Source: Kangiellaceae bacterium
GTDB taxonomy: Bacteria; Pseudomonadota; Gammaproteobacteria; Enterobacterales; Kangiellaceae
DNA length: 53,328 nt
Direction of reading: 5' to 3'
Assembly (NCBI GenBank): GCA_019090895.1
Contig: JAHRVB010000206.1
Coordinates: forward strand, 1 to 53,328
A program made the translations under genes and the position numbers. Under the pieces are notes generated by a model. It was not told the origin of the DNA, made no database searches, and was given only the letters and a program-made list of their open reading frames with translations. Positions 1-9,092 of the stretch are shown here, one piece after another. The first letter of the stretch is position 1, and every line of letters starts with the position of its first letter.

Positions 1-71
1 CTATTGTTAACATCACGAGCATTAACCGCTTTGCCACCAATTTGAATTGTATTCTCAGATAAATTGCTCAT
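1..71 (-). CDS. 5' end of an unidentified gene, cut by the window edge
   Basis: Reading leftwards from an ATG at 71-69, a frame stays open to the window edge for 23 codons and begins MSNLSENTIQIGGKAVN. A purine-rich GGTAGGAAG precedes the ATG closely. The gene would be divergent from cysB. Too little protein is visible to name a family. It could also be a chance open frame, though its position next to a divergent gene and the upstream ribosome-binding-like sequence favour a real start. Confidence 0.45.
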   Translation of the reverse strand, partial: MSNLSENTIQIGGKAVNARDVNN

Positions 72-180
72 CTTCCTACCGATATTTTGCGGCTAATTCT
101 GTATCATCTATCAGAACATTAATCCCGAACAATATGAAATAGATATTACTTCTTCCTAAATAACTTATAGGAATAGCTAT

Positions 181-211
181 TATCCCCCGTGAATGCTAAA
201 TTTGAGGGATA
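181..211. repeat. Inverted repeat upstream of cysB
   Basis: TATCCC at 181-186 pairs with GGGATA at 206-211 around a 19-base loop. The right arm lies against TTGAGG (202-207), a possible -35 box for cysB; A+T-rich hexamers such as TATTAT (227-232) follow at a slightly long spacing. It may be a regulatory site or chance; CysB sites are too degenerate to recognise by eye. Confidence 0.25.
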
Positions 212-254
212 GTAACCACTTTCATTTATTATATTTAAGCAACCCACCCAAACT

Positions 255-1250
255 ATGAAACTTCAACAATTAAGATATTTACTTGCAACAGTGGAAAATA
301 ATTTTAATATCACCACCGCCGCAGAACGAATTTACACTTCTCAGCCTGGAATTAGTAAGCAATTAAAGCTTCTTGAAGAAGAACTAGACCTAAAAATATT
401 TGAACGAAGCGGTAAACAACTTATTGGTTTAACGGCCAGTGGCGAACAGGTAGTCCTACATGCTCGTAGAGCGCTACAAGAAGTAGAAAATATCAAACGC
501 TTATCCGAAGATAAGAACCAAGTTGAACACGGCTCTTTTCGACTAGCAACGACTCAAACGCAAGCTAAGTACGTACTTCCTACAGTACTTACCCGGTTTC
601 ATCAGCGATATCCAAACTTAGCCATTGATATTCAGCATTCCTCTGTCGATCATATAATTCAAATGTTGCTCGAACAAAAAATAGAATTTGCCATCGCGTC
701 GGACAACCAAAGCCTCCATCCTGATATCATTAAGATTCCATGCTATGAATGGGACAGAGTGATCCTATTTCCTCAGGACCATGAACTAGGTAATTTAAAA
801 CAATTGTCATTAGAAGATATCGCTTCTTTTCCTATCGTGACTTATAAAGAACCGGCCACGGGAAACTCTGGTTTAGTTAATGCGATGAGCAAAAAAGATC
901 TTTTAGCCAACATTGTTTTTACAGCTCGAGATGCAGATGTTATAAAAACATATGTTCGAAAAAATATTGGGATCGGTATCGTTGCCGAAATGGCTTTCGA
1001 TTCAAAAGTTGATTCAGACCTAATTAGTTATTCAACTCGTGGCATGCTGCCTCGCTGCACGACCTGGTTGGCCTTTAATAAGAACTTATTGATGCGAAAC
1101 TATATGTATGCATTTATAGAATTGTTCGCGCCTCACTTATCAAGAGAAGAAGTCAATTCGTATTTAACTAACGAAAATAAATCTGATAAAACAAAAGATT
1201 CACCAGAAAATGAATCCAACTTACCCATGCACACGATGTGGCATATTTAG
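255..1250 (+). CDS. cysB: CysB, LysR-type regulator of sulfur assimilation
   Basis: A 331-residue LysR-family regulator. Residues 1-60 form the winged helix-turn-helix and about 90-300 the periplasmic-binding-protein-like effector domain. The segment LATTQTQAKYVLP places Thr100, Thr102 and Gln103 exactly where the E. coli CysB sulfate/effector pocket residues lie, which separates it from generic LysR proteins. The length is close to the E. coli protein (324). It is convergent with the cysJIH operon, its expected target; known CysB proteins activate these genes with N-acetylserine under sulfur limitation. The C-terminal 30 residues are polar and look disordered. The close paralogue Cbl is the main alternative, but a lone copy beside cysJIH favours CysB. 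Confidence 0.93.
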   Translation: MKLQQLRYLLATVENNFNITTAAERIYTSQPGISKQLKLLEEELDLKIFERSGKQLIGLTASGEQVVLHARRALQEVENIKRLSEDKNQVEHGSFRLATTQTQAKYVLPTVLTRFHQRYPNLAIDIQHSSVDHIIQMLLEQKIEFAIASDNQSLHPDIIKIPCYEWDRVILFPQDHELGNLKQLSLEDIASFPIVTYKEPATGNSGLVNAMSKKDLLANIVFTARDADVIKTYVRKNIGIGIVAEMAFDSKVDSDLISYSTRGMLPRCTTWLAFNKNLLMRNYMYAFIELFAPHLSREEVNSYLTNENKSDKTKDSPENESNLPMHTMWHI

Positions 1251-1298
1251 ATAGAGAACTGAATTGCCGAAGTATCCAACAGTAATACGAGACTTCGA

Positions 1299-2042
1299 CT
1301 AGAGTCCCGACAAGGTATCCTCGTGTAAACCACATTCTCGCTGAACACCACCAAAGCGAGTATCTTCTTCATTCATACCTACTAATAAGGGTGTCGTGCT
1401 ATGGATATCGCCGACGGAAACATAGCCCTCTTCCCACAAGGGATGATAAGGCAAGTTGTTACTTTTTAGATATTGGTGAACCATTCTCTTATTCCAGTCA
1501 ATTAACGGATGTATTTTTAATCGACCTCTTATTTTTTGTAACACTTGAATATCGGCACGAGTGCTCGACTGACTCCGCATAATACCGGCAAACCAGGTTT
1601 GAGTATTGAGTTCACGAAGTCCATATTCCATTGGCTCGACTTTATTCATTTGATTGTAAAAATTAAGCTCAGTTTCACCTTTTTCCCACAGTTTCCCATA
1701 GCGCGCTTCCTGCCACGCAGCACTGTCCTTGGAACGAAAAACTTTTAAATTCAAATTTAGTGTTTCTTTCAGTTCTTCAATAAAGCGGTAAGTTTCAGGG
1801 AACAAATAACCAGTGTCCACCAATATCACCGGTATATTCGGCATAATTTGGGTCGCCATATGCAAACTGACAGCAGATTGAATGCCAAAGCTCGATGATA
1901 GCGCGAATTCTCCAGGCAGGTTTTGCAACGCCCAAACAATTCGTTCTTCAGCCTTCAGTTTATCTAACTGCAGATTGCTAGTGACAATCATACTGTCGTC
2001 CCAAATTAATGGTTGAGGAACAACTTGGCTTGTGTCCAACAT
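1299..2042 (-). CDS. cysH: Phosphoadenylyl-sulfate (PAPS) reductase
   Basis: Reduces PAPS to sulfite with thioredoxin, releasing adenosine 3',5'-bisphosphate, in the cytoplasm. The N-terminal half has the PP-loop-type nucleotide fold ([14 protein letters not shown]), and the C-terminal ECGLHE motif carries the redox-active cysteine (about residue 237). The paired cysteines that bind a 4Fe-4S cluster in APS reductases are missing, so it is the PAPS type. I start it at the ATG at 2042, which has GGAG six bases upstream, rather than at an in-frame GTG at 2054; this gives 247 residues (E. coli 244). It is the last gene of cysJ-cysI-cysH and follows the cysI stop by 12 bases. Confidence 0.95.
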   Translation of the reverse strand: MLDTSQVVPQPLIWDDSMIVTSNLQLDKLKAEERIVWALQNLPGEFALSSSFGIQSAVSLHMATQIMPNIPVILVDTGYLFPETYRFIEELKETLNLNLKVFRSKDSAAWQEARYGKLWEKGETELNFYNQMNKVEPMEYGLRELNTQTWFAGIMRSQSSTRADIQVLQKIRGRLKIHPLIDWNKRMVHQYLKSNNLPYHPLWEEGYVSVGDIHSTTPLLVGMNEEDTRFGGVQRECGLHEDTLSGL

Positions 2043-2054
2043 CTGATACTCCAC

Positions 2055-3821
2055 CTAGTGAAAGTCTAGTCCGTTAGAAACTCTTTTAACAACATCTGTA
2101 CGAATAACAAAATCTCCAAAACTCTCGTCAGTTTCTCGCTCTTTAGCGTACGATTTAAGTAATGGTTCTAGTTCATTGAGAATTGTCTTCTCATCAATAT
2201 TCTCTCGATAGAGTTTATTCAATCTATCGCCGGTATGGCTAGCGCCTAAATACAAATTGTATTTTCCTGGTCCCTTGCCAACGAATCCTATCTCTCCCAA
2301 GAAAGGACGAGCACACCCGTTTGGACAACCAGTCATTCGTATATTAATTGGTTGCTTACTGAGTTCATAACGGTGCAATAGCGCTTCAACTTTATTCATA
2401 AAGTCGGGAAGATATCTTTCAGCTTCAGCCATTGCCAATGAGCAAGTTGGAAATGCAACACATGCCAATGAGTTTAACCGTGCTGGTGTTTCGTACTTGC
2501 CAATACTAATTTTATATTCTGCCAATAAAGACTCGATTTTTTCGCGGTCTTCAAACTTAATGTTGCTAATGATCATGTTCTGATTCGGTGAAATCCGAAA
2601 CTCACCTTGATGAATTTTTGCGATTTCTAATAGCCCGGTAAAAATTTTAGAATCTTCACTATCGATAATACGTCCACTGTGAATGTATAATGTAAGGTGC
2701 CAGTGATTATTCTCATCTAACATCCAGCCATAACGGTCAGCATTATGTTCAAACTTAAATGGTTTCGCAGCTGCTAATTCAAAACCTTGATAAGAAAATA
2801 GTTTTTGCTTAAACCCTTCAATGCCCAATCGGTCGATGGTGTATTTCAATCGTGCATGTTTTCTCACTACTCGATTACCAAAATCTCGTTGTACCTTGAC
2901 GACATTTTCAGCAACATCTAATACCTGTTCTAATTTGCAGAAACCGATGACATCCGCTACTCTTGGATAAGTTGTATTATCACCATGAGAACTCCCCATT
3001 CCGCCTCCAACCAGAACATTAAATCCTATCAACTTGTTATCTTCAACGATTGCAACAAATCCGAGGTCATTTGCATAAACATCAACATCGTTATAAGGCG
3101 GAATAGCGATAGCCGTCTTAAACTTTCTCGGTAAATAGGTTTCACCATAGATAGGCTCTTGAGTCGAAGAAACTTTCTCTCCATCCAACCAAATCTCATG
3201 ATAAGCTTTCGTCTTAGGCAATAAATGCTCACTGATTTTCTTCGACCACTCATAAACCTCAGAATGAATTGCTGAAGCCTCGGGAAGCGGGTTGCTCATA
3301 ACATTTCGATTAACATCACCGCACGCCGCAATAGTATCGAGCATGGTCGCATTTATCCCGGCGATTGTGGTCTTTAGATTTCGTTTAAAAACACCATGCC
3401 ATTGATACGCCTGGCGCGTTGTCAACCGCAGGCTTCCGCTGGTATATTTAGTCGCTAACTGGGCCATTTGTTGGTACTGCTCAGAAGTTGCAACCCCACC
3501 TGGTATACGCGCTCTGATCATAAACGAATAGAGTGGTTCTAACATTTGTTTACGCCTTTCATTTCGAAGATCACGATCATCTTGTTGATAAATTCCGTGG
3601 AATTTAATCAGCATTAAATCATCATCAGCCACGGCACCTGTCACTTCATTTTGTAAACTGGGAGTAATCGTGCCGCGTAAATAATCGCTTTTTACTTTAA
3701 TCGTTTCTACTTCCGAATGTGTCTGCGGATCATATTGAACCTGTTGCACATCAGAATTATCAGTCGGACTATTTTCAACAGTTTTCAGCTTGTTTTCGAC
3801 GGTTATATTTTCTTCGTTCAT
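2055..3821 (-). CDS. cysI: Sulfite reductase hemoprotein (beta) subunit
   Basis: The siroheme/4Fe-4S subunit that carries out six-electron reduction of sulfite to sulfide with electrons from CysJ. Diagnostic cluster ligands are visible in the C-terminal third: CVAFPTC (C-x5-C), then GCPNGC (C-x3-C) within the RMTGCPNGCARP signature. SDYLRGTI and the FHGIYQQDDRD segment near the N-terminus match the family. With the ATG at 3821 the protein has 588 residues, about 20 more than E. coli CysI, all in a polar N-terminal lead. That ATG lies one base after the cysJ stop (TAAAATG), a coupled arrangement; an in-frame ATG at 3851 overlapping cysJ is the alternative start. Confidence 0.96.
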   Translation of the reverse strand: MNEENITVENKLKTVENSPTDNSDVQQVQYDPQTHSEVETIKVKSDYLRGTITPSLQNEVTGAVADDDLMLIKFHGIYQQDDRDLRNERRKQMLEPLYSFMIRARIPGGVATSEQYQQMAQLATKYTSGSLRLTTRQAYQWHGVFKRNLKTTIAGINATMLDTIAACGDVNRNVMSNPLPEASAIHSEVYEWSKKISEHLLPKTKAYHEIWLDGEKVSSTQEPIYGETYLPRKFKTAIAIPPYNDVDVYANDLGFVAIVEDNKLIGFNVLVGGGMGSSHGDNTTYPRVADVIGFCKLEQVLDVAENVVKVQRDFGNRVVRKHARLKYTIDRLGIEGFKQKLFSYQGFELAAAKPFKFEHNADRYGWMLDENNHWHLTLYIHSGRIIDSEDSKIFTGLLEIAKIHQGEFRISPNQNMIISNIKFEDREKIESLLAEYKISIGKYETPARLNSLACVAFPTCSLAMAEAERYLPDFMNKVEALLHRYELSKQPINIRMTGCPNGCARPFLGEIGFVGKGPGKYNLYLGASHTGDRLNKLYRENIDEKTILNELEPLLKSYAKERETDESFGDFVIRTDVVKRVSNGLDFH

Positions 3822-3822
3822 T

Positions 3823-5664
3823 TTAGTACACATCTCTTTGATATCGACCATTTCTCTTTAGGTCTTTCAGATAGTTTTTAGCATCCTCTGCCGACTTATT
3901 ACCCTGCGACTCAATAATCTGTAACAAAGCGGCTTCGACATCTTTAGCCATAAAGTTCATATCGCCACACACATAGAAACTTGCTTTATTGCTATCAATC
4001 CATAACCATATTTCTTTCGCGTTTTCTAACATTTTATCTTGAACATAAACTTTGTTTTGCTGATCCCTAGAAAAAGCAACCGACAAATTACTAAGCACAC
4101 CATTTTTTAGCTGTTTCTGAAATTCAGTTTGATAAAGAAACTCAGAATTGAAATGTGCATTACCGAAAAACAACCAACTATCGCCCGCTGCTTCTTGTTC
4201 TTCTCGGTGTTGCAAGAATGACCTAAACGGAGCGATACCTGTTCCTGGCCCTACCATTAATATGTCAGTGTCGCTTTCTGGCAATCTGAACCTATTATTT
4301 TGCTCAATAAAAACCATCACTTCTTGGTCTTCATCTAGTTCATGAATCAGAAAACGACTCGCGGTACCAAGTCGAGTTTTAGCGTCGTTTTCACTTGTTT
4401 GTAATTTCACTGTTAGATGTATTTCTTCGGGCGTTGCTAAAGGACTTGACGCGATAGAATAAATTCTTGGTTTAATAGGTTTCAATAAACCAACCAATTC
4501 TTGTGCCGATAGAGTTATAGGCGCCAGAGCGATAACATCGGCCAATTGATTATTTGCGATGTAAGCAGCGTAATCAGAATTGACTTTCTTTAATAGTTCA
4601 GCTGATTTCGTTGATTCGAAGACGGCAACTTTCTTGGCATACTCTTCGATGAAATTCTTGTTGATTAGCGACAGCTCTAGCCGTTCTGACAAAGCTTGCT
4701 TTACAGATATTTCTTGTTCAGAGATTGAAACGATTGTATCCGCATTGACTCCGACAAGTTTTAAGACTTCCTTAACAGTAAGCTCGCTATTCTTAGCCCA
4801 AATACCAACGCCATCACCGGGTTGATAGTTGATACCAGAATCTTCTATCGACAGTTCGATATGATGCACTTCTTTGTCGGAATCACGTCCTGTAATTCTT
4901 TGGTTGCTCAATACCGTGGCAGCAAATGGATTTTTTCTGGAATAACTGCTTTGACCGGCAAACGAATCATTACCCACTTGTTTGCCCGGGTTTGAAGCTA
5001 TATCTTGACTACTTTTTAACATTGCAAGCTTTAAGCGAACCGATTCAATCCAATGCTCTACTTGACGATCATAGTCTAGGTCACAATCTACTCGTGCCAC
5101 AATTGGCGTCGCCCCTAATCCACTTAATGCTTGATCTAGGTCTTTACCTGTTTGACAGAAGAACTCATAACTCGAATCGCCAAGTCCCAACACTGCGTAT
5201 TGAACCTTATCTAGCTTAGGCGCACGTTTACTTGATAAAAATTCGAAGAAATCCAAAGCATCATCTGGTGGCTCCCCCTCACCATGAGTTGATATTGCAA
5301 AGAGTAGAATGTCTTTCTTGGCTAACTCTTTTGGCTTAAAATCGTTCAAACTAGTTAGTTCAACGGTTATTCCAGCCTGCCCCAAAGTACTAAAGAGACT
5401 CTGCGCTATCGTTTCAGAATTACCCGTTTGTGAAGCATAAAGTACTTGAACTTTAACCGTAGTTGCAACAGCAGGTGTGTTTTGGACATTCTCGGCCGCA
5501 ATACCAATCGCCTGAGGTTGAAAGTCGTCGTCACGCCCTTTAGCTAATCCTGCACAATAACCACTCAACCAACTGAGTTCGCGCTGATCGAAATGATTAA
5601 CCGCATCAAGCACACTAGGTGCCACAGGATACGAGTTCGATGGAAATTCTACTTTCTTGTTCAC
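3823..5664 (-). CDS. cysJ: Sulfite reductase flavoprotein (alpha) subunit
   Basis: Carries electrons from NADPH through FAD and FMN to CysI. Domain order: a 70-residue lead, a flavodoxin-like FMN domain (about 72-215, with LYASQTGNSETIA), a linker/FAD domain with RIYSIASSP, and an NADPH domain with GPGTGIAPFRSFLQHR, ending in the family-typical GRYQRDVY. At 613 residues it is close to E. coli CysJ (599). The start is a GTG at 5664 with only a weak GAGA-type ribosome site. It is the first gene of cysJ-cysI-cysH. No cysG, cysD, cysN or cysC is present here, so sulfate activation and siroheme synthesis are encoded elsewhere. Confidence 0.96.
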   Translation of the reverse strand: MNKKVEFPSNSYPVAPSVLDAVNHFDQRELSWLSGYCAGLAKGRDDDFQPQAIGIAAENVQNTPAVATTVKVQVLYASQTGNSETIAQSLFSTLGQAGITVELTSLNDFKPKELAKKDILLFAISTHGEGEPPDDALDFFEFLSSKRAPKLDKVQYAVLGLGDSSYEFFCQTGKDLDQALSGLGATPIVARVDCDLDYDRQVEHWIESVRLKLAMLKSSQDIASNPGKQVGNDSFAGQSSYSRKNPFAATVLSNQRITGRDSDKEVHHIELSIEDSGINYQPGDGVGIWAKNSELTVKEVLKLVGVNADTIVSISEQEISVKQALSERLELSLINKNFIEEYAKKVAVFESTKSAELLKKVNSDYAAYIANNQLADVIALAPITLSAQELVGLLKPIKPRIYSIASSPLATPEEIHLTVKLQTSENDAKTRLGTASRFLIHELDEDQEVMVFIEQNNRFRLPESDTDILMVGPGTGIAPFRSFLQHREEQEAAGDSWLFFGNAHFNSEFLYQTEFQKQLKNGVLSNLSVAFSRDQQNKVYVQDKMLENAKEIWLWIDSNKASFYVCGDMNFMAKDVEAALLQIIESQGNKSAEDAKNYLKDLKRNGRYQRDVY

Positions 5665-5814
5665 TTAAATAGATCTCTGCTGAGTAATTTTAATCAATAT
5701 TGCGGTCTCGTCGGCATTTTCACCACTAATTAACAGCTATTTTGCAATAACCAGATGGAATAGCCCTAAAGAACTTAAGTCGTTGAAAGCTATCCAGAGT
5801 GATAAGTTGCTCGT

Positions 5815-5848
5815 TTGAGATCTGCATGCTAGAGTAATATTATTACTC
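5815..5848 (+). promoter_or_regulatory. Promoter with a perfect palindrome over its -10 box
   Basis: TTGAGA (5815-5820) and TATTAT (5838-5843) are separated by 17 bases. The palindrome GAGTAATATTATTACTC (5832-5848; 8-base arms, one central base) covers the -10 box. This geometry is that of a repressor operator. It should drive the unknown gene starting at 5878, 30 bases downstream. Confidence 0.55.
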
Positions 5849-5877
5849 GACCGTTTTAACAGGCGCAGGAAGTCCCT

Positions 5878-6363
5878 ATGTTTAGTCGATTTTTTAACAA
5901 GAATAAAGACCAAGTACATTCGAATGAAAACCAAACTGAGACAGACGATGCTCAACGAGAGCAATCAGCCAATACATTCGGAAATCTTTCAGCTGAAAAA
6001 CTCAAGTCAGTCATTGTCTGTTTAAATAATGCCGAGCCAATATTTATGGAGGCAGGTTATGTCATGGACAGACTTGATGTCGAATTCGGTAATAGTCCTA
6101 AACTAACCCCGAGCTTCAAACTTCAAGTCGAAATAGATGAAGCTCGCCAAGATGCAATCCTCGGTCAACTCGAAGACCAACAACTTATCAAATTTATCCT
6201 CATATCATTATTTAAATCAAGTCGTATGCAATCACTTTTCGATAATTCTGAACTGTTCTATTCCGGCATGGAAATCGATATTTCCTCTATTCCCTCGGTA
6301 CGAACCATCTTCAAACGAAAGGAAAAAACAGCAGAGATTATCCCATTTAATAATCCCTCATAG
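5878..6363 (+). CDS. Conserved-looking hypothetical protein, 161 residues
   Basis: I do not recognise this protein. It starts at an ATG with AGGA seven bases upstream, a good ribosome site, so it is probably real. The first 45 residues are very polar and rich in Asn, Gln and Glu. The remainder is mixed helical with hydrophobic stretches (LKSVIVCLNNAEPIF; LIKFILISLFKSS) but no signal peptide or clear membrane helix, suggesting a soluble cytoplasmic protein. It contains one cysteine. It is transcribed alone, divergent from cysJ, behind a palindromic promoter. Nothing in the sequence links it to sulfur metabolism beyond its location. Confidence 0.7.
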   Translation: MFSRFFNKNKDQVHSNENQTETDDAQREQSANTFGNLSAEKLKSVIVCLNNAEPIFMEAGYVMDRLDVEFGNSPKLTPSFKLQVEIDEARQDAILGQLEDQQLIKFILISLFKSSRMQSLFDNSELFYSGMEIDISSIPSVRTIFKRKEKTAEIIPFNNPS

Positions 6364-6382
6364 TTGAATTACATTAACAGAC

Positions 6383-6418
6383 ATTTGTACTTATTAAAGG
6401 GTTCTTACGGGTACAAAT
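6383..6418. repeat. Inverted repeat after the 5878 gene
   Basis: ATTTGTAC (6383-6390) and GTACAAAT (6411-6418) are perfect 8-base arms around a 20-base loop, 20 bases after the stop codon. There is no T-run, so it is a weak terminator candidate at best. Confidence 0.3.
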
Positions 6419-6616
6419 AAATAACTCTCTTTAATTAGTCATAAAAGAGCTATCAAAAGCAATTTCGTAATGTGTTATCAGCTTCAATTCTGTATCCATA
6501 AATACTTAGTAACAATTCTTTACTTTGAGCCTGTTCGCATCTCTGCATAATGACTTAGTTGCGGCCAAGTACCCGCTCGCACTTTTAATTTTAATCGAGT
6601 CATTTGGGACCAAATA

Positions 6617-8440
6617 ATGAATAGAATACTTCCTTTAGCGACATTGCTAACTGCTACAGTGCTAGCAAGCTGTCAATCAAACCAGTCAAATAACCCGCTA
6701 GTAACACCTCCAGTTCTCCCAGAATCATCAGTCTCAGCGATACAGGAGGAAGAAAAATTAGCTCATTTAGTTGAACAATATCGTACAGAATCATTTGAAT
6801 TTAGTCCCATATCAGCAACATTCCAGGGATTGAAGCAATACAATGACAAATTTGGCCCTATAATAAGTAAACAAAACCGACAAAAACAGCGTGTCTTTGA
6901 AAATCAGTATTTTGAGAAAATTAATCACATAGATTCCTCTAAACTCAAAGCCCAAGCACTATTGACCTACAAAATATTTAAAGGGGACCGTGAACAAAGC
7001 CTAGCATCCTCTAAATATCCATTCCATCTCGCACCAATCAATCAAATGAACGGAATGCATAACTTTTATGCGGTACTAGGCTCTGGTCAAAGCGCACAGC
7101 CCTTTTCTAACGAAAAAGATTACCGGAACTTTATGAAAAGAAGCCTAGGCTTCGCAGAATGGATGGAGAGTGTAGTTCAATCCATGAAACTAGGTGTTAA
7201 AAAGGGGGTTGTCCTGCCCCGCTCTATCGTTGAGAAACTAATACCGCAACTAAAAGCTCATGTTGTAGACAACATTGAAGACAGTGTTTTCTATTCTCCA
7301 TTACAAAGTATTCCTGAGGATATAACGGGCAAAGCAAGACAGAATTTAAAAACCGAATATTCTGCAATGATCGAAGAAACTATTGTTCCAGCTTATAGAA
7401 AAACCCTCCAGTATATTTCTACAGACTACCTCGCTCATTCTCGAAAATCCGTCGGCTTATCGGATCTTCCCAATGGTAAGAGTTGGTACGAATATATGAT
7501 TCAGGTTCACACCACTCTCCCGTTGACAGCGGAGGAAATTCATAATTTTGGATTAAGCGAAGTATCAAGAATTTTAAGCGAAATGAAGAAAGTAAAACAT
7601 CAAGTGAGTTTTAAAGGCAACTTAGCAGAATTTTTTAACTTTTTAAGAACAGACGACCAATTCTATTTTGAGAAGCCTGAAGAGTTGATCCATGCTTACG
7701 AACAAACTAAATCTAAAATTGATGCAACTCTACCTAAACTATTTGAGGTATTCCCACAGGCCGACTATGTCGTCAAACCCGTCCCTGATTTTCAAGCGGC
7801 GTCTTCAGCAGGAGCATCGTATCAGTCCCCCTCACCAGACGGCTCTAGACCAGGAATATTTTATATCAACACTTATAATATGAAATCACAGCCCAAGTTC
7901 ATCATGGAAACACTTTCTATTCATGAAGCAGCCCCTGGCCACCATTTTCAAATAGCCATTCAACAGGAGGTAGAAGGATTGCCTAGCTTTAGAAAATATG
8001 GCGGATATACTGTGTTTAACGAAGGTTGGGCATTGTACGCAGAGAGTCTAGGCAAAGAACTTGGTTTATTTACAGACCCTTACATGTGGTATGGCCGATT
8101 AGTTGACGAACAGTTGAGAGCGATGCGTCTTGTGGTTGATACGGGCTTACATTCCTTTGGATGGAGCCGGGAAAGAGCGATTCAGTATATGTTAGATAAT
8201 TCATCAATGGCTAAATCGGACGTAGAATCGGAAGTGGAACGGTATATTGTTATGCCAGGTCAAGCATTGGCTTATAAAGTAGGTCAACGAAAGATTAGAG
8301 AACTACGGAGTCGAGGAGAGAAATTATTGGGCAAGAAATTTGATATTAAGAAATTTCACACTCAGATATTGGTCGATGGCAGTTTACCAATGCCTATTCT
8401 CGATGAAAAAATGGAAGCATGGTTTCAATCCATCAAATAA
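6617..8440 (+). CDS. DUF885-family lipoprotein, probable zinc metallohydrolase/peptidase
   Basis: A 607-residue exported lipoprotein: the signal peptide ends in the lipobox LASC with Cys19 as the lipidated residue. The rest matches the DUF885 family, with HEAAPGHHFQ at 436-445 and FNEGWALYAES at about 467-477 (Glu469). In gluzincin-like peptidases a His-Glu-x-x-x-(x)-His motif and a downstream Glu bind zinc, so a peptidase role is likely but not proven for DUF885. The start ATG has GGGA seven bases upstream. It stands alone between the 5878 gene and a convergent QueF-family gene. Together with the M13 and S41 lipoproteins here it suggests peptide degradation in the cell envelope. Confidence 0.9.
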   Translation: MNRILPLATLLTATVLASCQSNQSNNPLVTPPVLPESSVSAIQEEEKLAHLVEQYRTESFEFSPISATFQGLKQYNDKFGPIISKQNRQKQRVFENQYFEKINHIDSSKLKAQALLTYKIFKGDREQSLASSKYPFHLAPINQMNGMHNFYAVLGSGQSAQPFSNEKDYRNFMKRSLGFAEWMESVVQSMKLGVKKGVVLPRSIVEKLIPQLKAHVVDNIEDSVFYSPLQSIPEDITGKARQNLKTEYSAMIEETIVPAYRKTLQYISTDYLAHSRKSVGLSDLPNGKSWYEYMIQVHTTLPLTAEEIHNFGLSEVSRILSEMKKVKHQVSFKGNLAEFFNFLRTDDQFYFEKPEELIHAYEQTKSKIDATLPKLFEVFPQADYVVKPVPDFQAASSAGASYQSPSPDGSRPGIFYINTYNMKSQPKFIMETLSIHEAAPGHHFQIAIQQEVEGLPSFRKYGGYTVFNEGWALYAESLGKELGLFTDPYMWYGRLVDEQLRAMRLVVDTGLHSFGWSRERAIQYMLDNSSMAKSDVESEVERYIVMPGQALAYKVGQRKIRELRSRGEKLLGKKFDIKKFHTQILVDGSLPMPILDEKMEAWFQSIK

Positions 8441-8464
8441 TCGGGGCCTAATCAGTGTAAAACA

Positions 8465-8498
8465 TTGATAGAGAGTATCAAGAATAACTCTCTATCAA
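8465..8498. terminator. Hairpin between convergent genes
   Basis: TTGATAGAGAGT (8465-8476) and ACTCTCTATCAA (8487-8498) form a perfect 12-base stem with a 10-base loop between the DUF885 gene and the convergent QueF-family gene. Neither side has a good U-run, so it may act as a transcript-end stabiliser in both directions rather than a strong intrinsic terminator. Confidence 0.5.
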
Positions 8499-8514
8499 TT
8501 GTACCCGATAAGTA

Positions 8515-8952
8515 CTAATCGAGTCTCTGCCACTCATCTCCGTTACCGATCCAGTCTTTATATTTTTCTTCACCTCCACGACTCTTCCAATCAGAATCGA
8601 TGGTTAAGTGAGAACTAATGCCACCCCGTGGATTACAGTGCATAACAATTCGTAATCGATCGGGCTCGTAAGATTCCACCAGATGATCGTAAATGATATT
8701 TATTAACCGTTCATAAGAAACAATAATATCTCTCAGCTGATAAACGTAAATTTTAAGAGCCTTGAGCTCAATTATCTTCTTACCTGGGTAGAATGTTAGA
8801 TACATTTGAGCAAAATCAGGCTGGCCACCTACACCTAAAAACGTAAACTCAGGCACTTTTATTTTAATTTCGTAAGCAGCACCCGATGGATTAGGTAACG
8901 CCACTAATAAACCGGCATCTATCGCTTCATAAGTCTTAACTTTATCGTTCAT
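8515..8952 (-). CDS. QueF-family (T-fold) protein lacking the catalytic cysteine
   Basis: QueF reduces 7-cyano-7-deazaguanine (preQ0) to preQ1 with NADPH in queuosine synthesis. This 145-residue protein matches short (type I) QueF along its length: PEFT, GQPDFA, a YPGKKIIELKALK segment and NPRGGIS are family landmarks. However, the usual SLCP-x-TGQPD is FLGVGGQPD here: the thioimide-forming cysteine is replaced by Gly40 with one residue fewer, and the His of the HE pair is Tyr80 (Glu81 and Asp46 are kept). The only cysteine is Cys106, before NPRGG. The start is the ATG at 8952, with GAGAG upstream; a TTG at 8964 is the alternative. Known chemistry requires the cysteine, so ordinary preQ0 reductase activity is doubtful. 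Confidence is high for the family and low for the reaction. Confidence 0.85.
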   Translation of the reverse strand: MNDKVKTYEAIDAGLLVALPNPSGAAYEIKIKVPEFTFLGVGGQPDFAQMYLTFYPGKKIIELKALKIYVYQLRDIIVSYERLINIIYDHLVESYEPDRLRIVMHCNPRGGISSHLTIDSDWKSRGGEEKYKDWIGNGDEWQRLD

Positions 8953-9092
8953 TGGTTCTCTCAATCATTGACGTTTCGTATGTTTGGCTAAATATTGAAT
9001 TCAGCCCAATCATTTAGCGTGTTTTCTTAACATCTCGTTACTAAATATAGCTCATTAGAAGGTTGCGACGCTTCACTATTCTATGTTTTTAT

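Noticed and set aside
1299-5664. APS reductase instead of PAPS reductase
   Set aside because: The cysteine pairs needed for the 4Fe-4S cluster are absent and only the ECGLHE cysteine is present.
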